Below are positions 58,874 to 64,000 of a stretch of DNA of 64,000 nucleotides, piece after piece. A model generated the notes under the pieces. It had not been told where the DNA came from. It saw only the letters and a program-made list of their open reading frames with translations, and did not search any database. Each line of letters opens with the position of its first letter. The first letter of the stretch is position 1. Origin of the DNA: Spartobacteria bacterium (GTDB lineage Bacteria > Verrucomicrobiota > Verrucomicrobiia > Chthoniobacterales > UBA10450); the NCBI GenBank assembly GCA_003167555.1, contig PMSN01000022.1, forward strand, positions 62,001-126,000. Direction: 5' to 3'. A program made the position numbers and the translations under genes.

Positions 58874-60061
58874 GTGAAATATTCCGAAGAGAAATCCAAG
58901 GAGAAACGCAAGCCAGGCGCGGTGAGGGATGCGATCATGGAGACGCTGGCTTACCGCACACACGGCGCGACGGTGGCGCAAATTGCGGAAAGCGTGAGTC
59001 AGCGGATTGGGCCAACGCCGCCATCGTCCGTGCGCTCGTATTTGCGGCTCAACACGCCGAGGCTCTTCAGGAAGATGGATCGCGGACATTATGTCGTGCG
59101 CGAGGAGGCGCAAGCGACGCTGGTTTTCGCGAACGGTGCGCAGGCGAGTTCGGTTCGGCGGTCAGAGACCGCCGCTACAGGTCCGGAGCGCGAGGCGTTT
59201 CGGTTTGGGAATGCGACGCTCATTCATGGCGATTGTTTCGACTGGCTGGCGAAAGCGCCGACGAACAGCGTCGAAGCGGTCGTGACCGATCCGCCTTATG
59301 GGCTGGTCGAGTACAGCGAGCAGGAACAGGCAAAATTACGCAAGGGACGCGGCGGTGTCTGGCGCATCCCGCCCTCGTTCGACGGGAACAAGCGCGCGCC
59401 GCTTCCGCGTTTCACTGTGCTGACGCGGGAAGATATCGGCGAGCTGGAACGCTTCTTCTTTGCCTGGGCGCGGTTGCTCCTTCCGGTGGTTGTTCCCGGC
59501 GGGCATGTTCTGATCGCGTCGAATCCGCTCCTTTCGTTTGTGGTTGCGACTGCCGTGACGCGCGCGGGATTCGAGCGGCGGGGCGAGATCATTCGGTTGA
59601 CTATGACGATGCGGGGCGGAGATCGGCCGAAAGCCGCGCACACTGAGTTTGCGGATGTGAGCGTGATGCCGCGCTCGATGTGGGAACCGTGGTTGATTTT
59701 TCGCAAGCCGATCGAAGGTCGCGTGCAGGATAATTTGCGCCGCTGGAAGACAGGCGGGTTTCGCCGGCCATCGAAGGATCAGCCTTTTGGCGATGTAATC
59801 GCGTCTTCTCCGACGCGGAAACAGGAGCGCGCTCTCGCGCCGCATCCGAGTCTCAAGCCGCAGACGTTCATGCGAAAGATTGTTCGGGCCGTATTGCCGC
59901 TCGGCGAAGGTACGGTGCTCGATACTTTTGCCGGCGCTGGTTCCACCCTCGCCGCCGCAGAAGCGATCGGTTACGCGAGCATCGGGATCGAGAAGGACCA
60001 GCGTTACTTCGACACGGCGCGGACTGCGATTCCGAAACTGCGCGCGATGAAAATCAGCTAA
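58874..60061 (+). CDS. Beta-class DNA methyltransferase with N-terminal winged helix
   Basis: A 395-residue amino-methyltransferase (N4-cytosine or N6-adenine). A winged-helix-like domain (residues about 10-75, with HGATVAQIAESVSQRIGPT) precedes the catalytic DPPYGL at 139-144 and the AdoMet motif FAGAGST near 352 (catalytic motif first, so beta class). Residues about 94-102 (VRRSETAAT) are half of element C. It faces the endonuclease gene tail to tail and overlaps it by 8 bp, as in type II restriction-modification pairs. The recognition site is unknown. Confidence 0.92.
   Translation: MKYSEEKSKEKRKPGAVRDAIMETLAYRTHGATVAQIAESVSQRIGPTPPSSVRSYLRLNTPRLFRKMDRGHYVVREEAQATLVFANGAQASSVRRSETAATGPEREAFRFGNATLIHGDCFDWLAKAPTNSVEAVVTDPPYGLVEYSEQEQAKLRKGRGGVWRIPPSFDGNKRAPLPRFTVLTREDIGELERFFFAWARLLLPVVVPGGHVLIASNPLLSFVVATAVTRAGFERRGEIIRLTMTMRGGDRPKAAHTEFADVSVMPRSMWEPWLIFRKPIEGRVQDNLRRWKTGGFRRPSKDQPFGDVIASSPTRKQERALAPHPSLKPQTFMRKIVRAVLPLGEGTVLDTFAGAGSTLAAAEAIGYASIGIEKDQRYFDTARTAIPKLRAMKIS
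59154..59180. repeat. Half of palindromic element C, inside the methyltransferase gene
   Basis: TTCGGCGGTCAGAGACCGCC then GCTACAG, 27 bp and a perfect match to the right arm at 50121-50147. It is nine codons and keeps the frame. The left arm is absent. Confidence 0.92.
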
Positions 60062-60665
60062 CCTTGTCCTTGTAGATCCAGTTCTCGCGCAGCTTCAAGA
60101 CGCCCTCGCGATGCAGAGTAGCGGTGCGAGTCCCGAGTTCACCGCGCGCATTCTTGCGGAAGTCGGCGATCGACACCTGGGCTAGATAGATTTCGGTGAA
60201 CGCCATCGGCATGCGTTTGCGGGCTGGTTCGGTGACGTTGTCGGTATTGTAGACAAAGACCGCCATCCATTGGTCGCGGGCTCCGTGCGTATCGACCGCG
60301 CCGCCACTCTTTCGCGTCGTCTTGATCTCGACGCCTTCCGTGCCCGCTTTGACCGAGTCGTTCGGATAGGCGCCCTTTACGACGAGATCGGGATGCCCGT
60401 TGAAGTATTTGTTTTGGGTCAGAGAGCGCGAATGCTTCGACAGGCTCGCTGTGAGCAGATCGGAAAGGAAGCCGGACATGATTGCTGGGCGAAGGAAGTC
60501 GTCGAGGCGTTCCAGTCCTTTTTCGAGGAGGCCGGTATTGATGTCGTGGAAGAGATCGTAAACATCCTGCATCGCGATTTCGAAGTCTTTTAGTCGGAGC
60601 TGAAACGGAAGCGATGCGGCGGCGTTGAAATTATCGCGCTTCGGCCGGTTACGCTGCGCGGGCAT
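60054..60665 (-). CDS. PD-(D/E)XK type II restriction endonuclease
   Basis: A 203-residue protein with a nuclease core: HPDLVV (P92-D93) and, 20 residues later, GVEIKTTRK (E113-I-K115), the PD-(D/E)XK pattern. The length suits a type II enzyme. It overlaps the methyltransferase gene by 8 bp, end to end. The target sequence is not known and no relative is recognised with certainty. Confidence 0.82.
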   Translation of the reverse strand: MPAQRNRPKRDNFNAAASLPFQLRLKDFEIAMQDVYDLFHDINTGLLEKGLERLDDFLRPAIMSGFLSDLLTASLSKHSRSLTQNKYFNGHPDLVVKGAYPNDSVKAGTEGVEIKTTRKSGGAVDTHGARDQWMAVFVYNTDNVTEPARKRMPMAFTEIYLAQVSIADFRKNARGELGTRTATLHREGVLKLRENWIYKDKVS

Positions 60666-60759
60666 GGATAGAACTCAGCCGAGCGCCCGTCTCGACGCAA
60701 GATCAAATGAGCGACGTCCCAACGGTTGCCGCGATGAGCACCGAGAGTAATCTCAACTC

Positions 60760-63330
60760 ATGCGGCCGGATAAATTCACGCAGAAGATGCAGGAGGCGCT
60801 GCAGGCGGCGCAGGATGGCGCGGCGCAGTTTAATCAGCAGGAAATTACGAACGAGCATTTCCTCCTCGCGCTCCTCGACCAAAGCGAAGGTGTGACGCGG
60901 CCGCTCCTGGAGAAAATCGGCGTCCCGGTTTCCGATCTACGCGGCCGTTTGACGCAGGAGATCGAGCGGCGTCCGAGAATTCAGGGAGGGAGTTACGAAC
61001 AGCGGATCGGGAACGAGCTGCGGGCGACGATCGATGCGGCGGAGAAGGAGATGTCGAAGCTGAAGGATGAATTCCTCAGCGCCGAACATTACTTGCTCGC
61101 GCTGGCGGATTCGAAAGGCGCGGCGGCGAAATTACTGAAGGACGCCGGCGTCACGCGCGACAAGCTGATGCAAGCGTTGCAGCAGGTGCGCGGATCGCAG
61201 CGGGTGACGGACCAGAACCCGGAAGGGAAATATCAGACGCTCGAGAAATATGGGCGCGATCTAACGGAGTTGGCGCGGAAGGGGAAGATCGATCCGGTCA
61301 TCGGGCGCGATAACGAGATTCGGCGGGTGATGCAGGTGCTTTCGCGCCGGACGAAGAATAATCCGGTGTTGATCGGCGAGCCGGGCGTAGGGAAGACGGC
61401 GATCGTGGAAGGCCTCGCGCGTCGCATCATCAGCGGCGACGTGCCGGAATCGCTCAAGAAAAAGCGGATCATCGCAATGGACATCGGCTCGATGGTGGCG
61501 GGCGCGAAATTCCGCGGCGAGTTCGAAGACCGGCTGAAAGCGTTTCTGAAAGAGGTGACCGATTCGCAGGGCGAAGTCATCTTGTTCATCGATGAGCTGC
61601 ACACGATCGTCGGCGCGGGCGCGGCGGAGGGATCGGTGGATGCTTCGAATTTGTTGAAGCCGCAACTGGCGCGCGGCGAATTGCGCACGATCGGCGCGAC
61701 GACGCTCGATGAGTATCGCAAATACATCGAGAAGGACGCGGCGCTGGAGAGACGATTTCAGCCGGTGATGGTGAATGAGCCGAGCGTGGAAGATACGATC
61801 GCGATCCTGCGCGGATTGAAGGAGCGCTACGAAGTCCATCACGGCGTGCGCATTCAGGACGCGGCGCTCGTCGCGGCGGCGGTGTTGTCGCATCGCTACA
61901 TCAGCGATCGGTTTTTGCCGGACAAAGCGGTCGACCTCATGGATGAAGCGGCGTCGCGGCTGAAGATCGAGCTGGATTCGATGCCGACGGAAGTGGACGT
62001 GGTCGAGCGCGAGATCATGCAGCACGAGATGGAGCGGCAGGCGCTCAAGAAGGAGAAGGACGCGGCCAGCAAGGAGCGCTTGAAGAAATTGGAGAAGGAG
62101 CTGGCGGAATTGAAGGAGAAGTCGTCCGCGCTCAAAGCCGAATGGCAAAAGGAAAAAGCGGTCATCGACGGCCAGCGGAAAATTAAGGAGGCGCTCGACC
62201 AGGTGCGGACTGAGCTGGAGCGAGCCCAACGCCGCGGCGAACTGGCGAAAGCGAGCGAGCTTCAATACGGCCGGATTCCCGAGCTGGAGAAAAAACTGCG
62301 CGACATCGAGGAGAAGATCAAAGAGGGCGGGAACCGTTTGTTGCGCGAAGAGGTGACGGAGGAAGACATCGCGCAAGTCGTCTCGAGCTGGACGCACATT
62401 CCCGTTTCACGTTTGCAGGAAGGCGAGCGCGAGAAGCTGGTGGCAATGGAGGCGCGGTTGATGCAGCGGGTCGTCGGACAGACGCAGGCAATTGTGGCGG
62501 TCTCGAACGCTGTCCGCCGCGCGCGCGCCGGTTTGCAGGACGAGAACCGGCCGATCGGTTCGTTCATTTTTCTCGGACCGACCGGGGTCGGCAAAACCGA
62601 ATTGTCGCGTGCTCTGGCGGAGTTTTTGTTCGACGACGAGAACGCCATGATTCGGATCGACATGAGCGAATACATGGAGAAACACACCGTCTCGCGGCTG
62701 ATCGGCGCTCCGCCCGGTTACGTTGGCTACGAAGAAGGCGGCCAACTCAGCGAGGCGGTGCGGCGGAAGCCGTATTCGGTGGTGTTGTTCGATGAGATCG
62801 AGAAAGCGCACCAGGATGTCTTCAACGTGTTGCTGCAAGTGCTCGATGACGGCCGCATCACGGATGGGCAGGGGAGGACGGTCGATTTCAAGAACACCGT
62901 CATCATCATGACTTCGAATATCGGCTCGCAATTCATCAGCGAGGAAGCCTCGAGCGAAGGACGGACGCGGTTGGTGATGGATGCGCTCCGGCAACATTTC
63001 CGGCCGGAGTTTTTGAATCGGATCGACGAGATCATCATTTTCGATCGGCTGAGCGAGGAGGATCTGAAGCATATCGTCGAGATCCAGTTGAAACGACTCG
63101 TTAGGCGGCTGGAGAACCAAAAGATCACGCTGGAATTATCGGACGCGGCCAAGGCGTTCATCGCGCGGGATGGCTACGATCCGGTCTACGGCGCGCGGCC
63201 ACTAAAGCGCGCGATCCAGAAGGACATTCTCGATCCACTGAGCATGGCAATTCTCGAAGGGAAATTTCACGAAGGCCAGAAAATCAGGGTTGACGTGGAA
63301 AACGAAATGCTGAAATTCACCGCCGACTAA
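60760..63330 (+). CDS. clpB: ATP-dependent disaggregase ClpB
   Basis: An 856-residue Hsp100. N-terminal Clp_N repeats (1-150), first AAA+ domain with GEPGVGKT (about 207-214), coiled-coil middle domain (about 405-525), second AAA+ with GPTGVGKT (about 607-614) and a C-terminal small domain. It resolubilises aggregates with DnaK. Start ATGCGGCCGGAT at 60760 is chosen by family N-terminus ([15 protein letters not shown]); the ribosome binding site is weak. Confidence 0.97.
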   Translation: MRPDKFTQKMQEALQAAQDGAAQFNQQEITNEHFLLALLDQSEGVTRPLLEKIGVPVSDLRGRLTQEIERRPRIQGGSYEQRIGNELRATIDAAEKEMSKLKDEFLSAEHYLLALADSKGAAAKLLKDAGVTRDKLMQALQQVRGSQRVTDQNPEGKYQTLEKYGRDLTELARKGKIDPVIGRDNEIRRVMQVLSRRTKNNPVLIGEPGVGKTAIVEGLARRIISGDVPESLKKKRIIAMDIGSMVAGAKFRGEFEDRLKAFLKEVTDSQGEVILFIDELHTIVGAGAAEGSVDASNLLKPQLARGELRTIGATTLDEYRKYIEKDAALERRFQPVMVNEPSVEDTIAILRGLKERYEVHHGVRIQDAALVAAAVLSHRYISDRFLPDKAVDLMDEAASRLKIELDSMPTEVDVVEREIMQHEMERQALKKEKDAASKERLKKLEKELAELKEKSSALKAEWQKEKAVIDGQRKIKEALDQVRTELERAQRRGELAKASELQYGRIPELEKKLRDIEEKIKEGGNRLLREEVTEEDIAQVVSSWTHIPVSRLQEGEREKLVAMEARLMQRVVGQTQAIVAVSNAVRRARAGLQDENRPIGSFIFLGPTGVGKTELSRALAEFLFDDENAMIRIDMSEYMEKHTVSRLIGAPPGYVGYEEGGQLSEAVRRKPYSVVLFDEIEKAHQDVFNVLLQVLDDGRITDGQGRTVDFKNTVIIMTSNIGSQFISEEASSEGRTRLVMDALRQHFRPEFLNRIDEIIIFDRLSEEDLKHIVEIQLKRLVRRLENQKITLELSDAAKAFIARDGYDPVYGARPLKRAIQKDILDPLSMAILEGKFHEGQKIRVDVENEMLKFTAD

Positions 63331-63360
63331 CCCCAAACAATCATCCAGCTCCCTGGAACT

Positions 63361-64000
63361 ATGAAAAACAGAATTGTTATCTTCACAATCGTTGCGCTCA
63401 CTCTCACCCTGGCGTGGCCCGCTGGGGCGGCCGAAAAAGGAGAATGGGTGCGAATTCCGAGCAAATGGCTCCTCCACCGATTCGTCCGCCCTTCCAGCGC
63501 GCCGCCTCATACTTACCGCATCGCCCTGGTCGTACCGCCGGGCGCGAAGCAGGCGAAAGTTGCGCAATCGTCGGGTCTCAGCGATGTGGATGAGCTAGCT
63601 GGCGATTTCGCTCTGGGATCGATTGAGAGCAATGCGGCCCTGAAGGCGCTGGCCAAATCGAAAGAGCTCTACTTTCAATTCGTCGTCACTCCACCGATGC
63701 TCGACATCAAGATGCGAAGTAAGGAGGGCCAGCGTCCCGCACCGGCCGGCAAAGAGCTTTACACACCAACCGCCCAGACTTTTTACACGTCAGCCAATCA
63801 AAACGAAGCGACGTCGCGGAGTGGAAAACTGTCCGTGATCTTCCCGCCGGAGGGAGGATATGCTTCCGAAGCGCTGGTAACTCTCTCGACAAGGGAATCC
63901 AGCCGTGGACCGTTATTATCTGCATTCCGCGGCGCTAAACTGGCAGACGACTCGCAAGTCCTCGAAGGAGCAAATTCTCCGAACCACCTTTGGTGCCGCG
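63361..64000 (+). CDS. Exported hypothetical protein, 3' truncated by window edge
   Basis: 213 codons, with a signal peptide (MKNRIVIFTIVALTLTLAWP, then AGAAEKG) and no stop before the edge. Features such as VQLVVPPGAKQ-like RIALVVPPGAKQAKVAQSSG and FVVTPPMLDIKMRSKEGQ give no family. It lies 30 bp after clpB. Confidence 0.75.
   Translation, partial: MKNRIVIFTIVALTLTLAWPAGAAEKGEWVRIPSKWLLHRFVRPSSAPPHTYRIALVVPPGAKQAKVAQSSGLSDVDELAGDFALGSIESNAALKALAKSKELYFQFVVTPPMLDIKMRSKEGQRPAPAGKELYTPTAQTFYTSANQNEATSRSGKLSVIFPPEGGYASEALVTLSTRESSRGPLLSAFRGAKLADDSQVLEGANSPNHLWCR

Overview
The window is a GC-rich (about 60%) bacterial chromosome segment, gene-dense on both strands. Gene content suggests a soil-type Verrucomicrobiota, perhaps near Chthoniobacterales. 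This rests on general character (Spartobacteria-like complex I parts, acyl-CoA desaturase, MetH, many dispersed palindromic repeats) and not on a marker gene, so it is a moderate inference.

Layout. 0-16.5 kb holds metabolic and housekeeping singletons: an aminotransferase (cut by the left edge), a 2-hydroxyacid dehydrogenase, creatininase-like, dipeptide epimerase, acyltransferase, cupin, thioredoxin-like, helicase, SixA-like phosphatase, MOSC, PEP mutase-like, OsmC and SMUG1-type glycosylase genes. A decayed patch lies at 9.07-10.56 kb: tag remnant, membrane-protein remnant and a twice-frameshifted J-domain gene. 16.6-17.05 kb is a RelE-type toxin with a nonsense codon plus its antitoxin. 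17-30.3 kb is a split complex I locus: nuoH-J-K-L-M-(ORF6N)-M-N leftward and nuoA-B-C-D-I rightward, separated by a broken MFS gene. nuoE, nuoF and nuoG are not in the window. 30.3-36.9 kb holds a sirtuin, a transglutaminase-like protein, a glycosyltransferase, a sterol-desaturase-like enzyme, an NRPS relic, a two-component pair and a pilin-like protein. 37-40 kb carries four tRNA genes. 40-52 kb has a desaturase, metH, an MFS carrier, an amidase, a deacetylase and the ffh-rpsP-khpA-trmD translation cluster. 52-64 kb has fabF with a cyclase-like partner, a RibD-C reductase, a flippase-like protein, an isomerase-like protein, an MFS exporter, a type II restriction-modification pair, clpB and a secreted protein cut by the right edge.

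The most unusual theme is a dense set of palindromic repeat elements, at least eight families (named A to H here). Most are built from a long outer stem with small hairpins inside. They fill the gaps of the rpsP-trmD-fabF region and also lie inside reading frames without breaking them: nuoD, metH (twice), the RibD-C reductase and the DNA methyltransferase. In trmD and the DUF1272 gene they supply the stop codon. A separate purine-rich heptamer repeat, around GAAGTAG, sits at gene ends and supplies several stop codons. The complex I locus is also unusual: two NuoM paralogues, one lacking the TM7 lysine, and a phage-type ORF6N gene coupled between them by ATGA overlaps on both sides.
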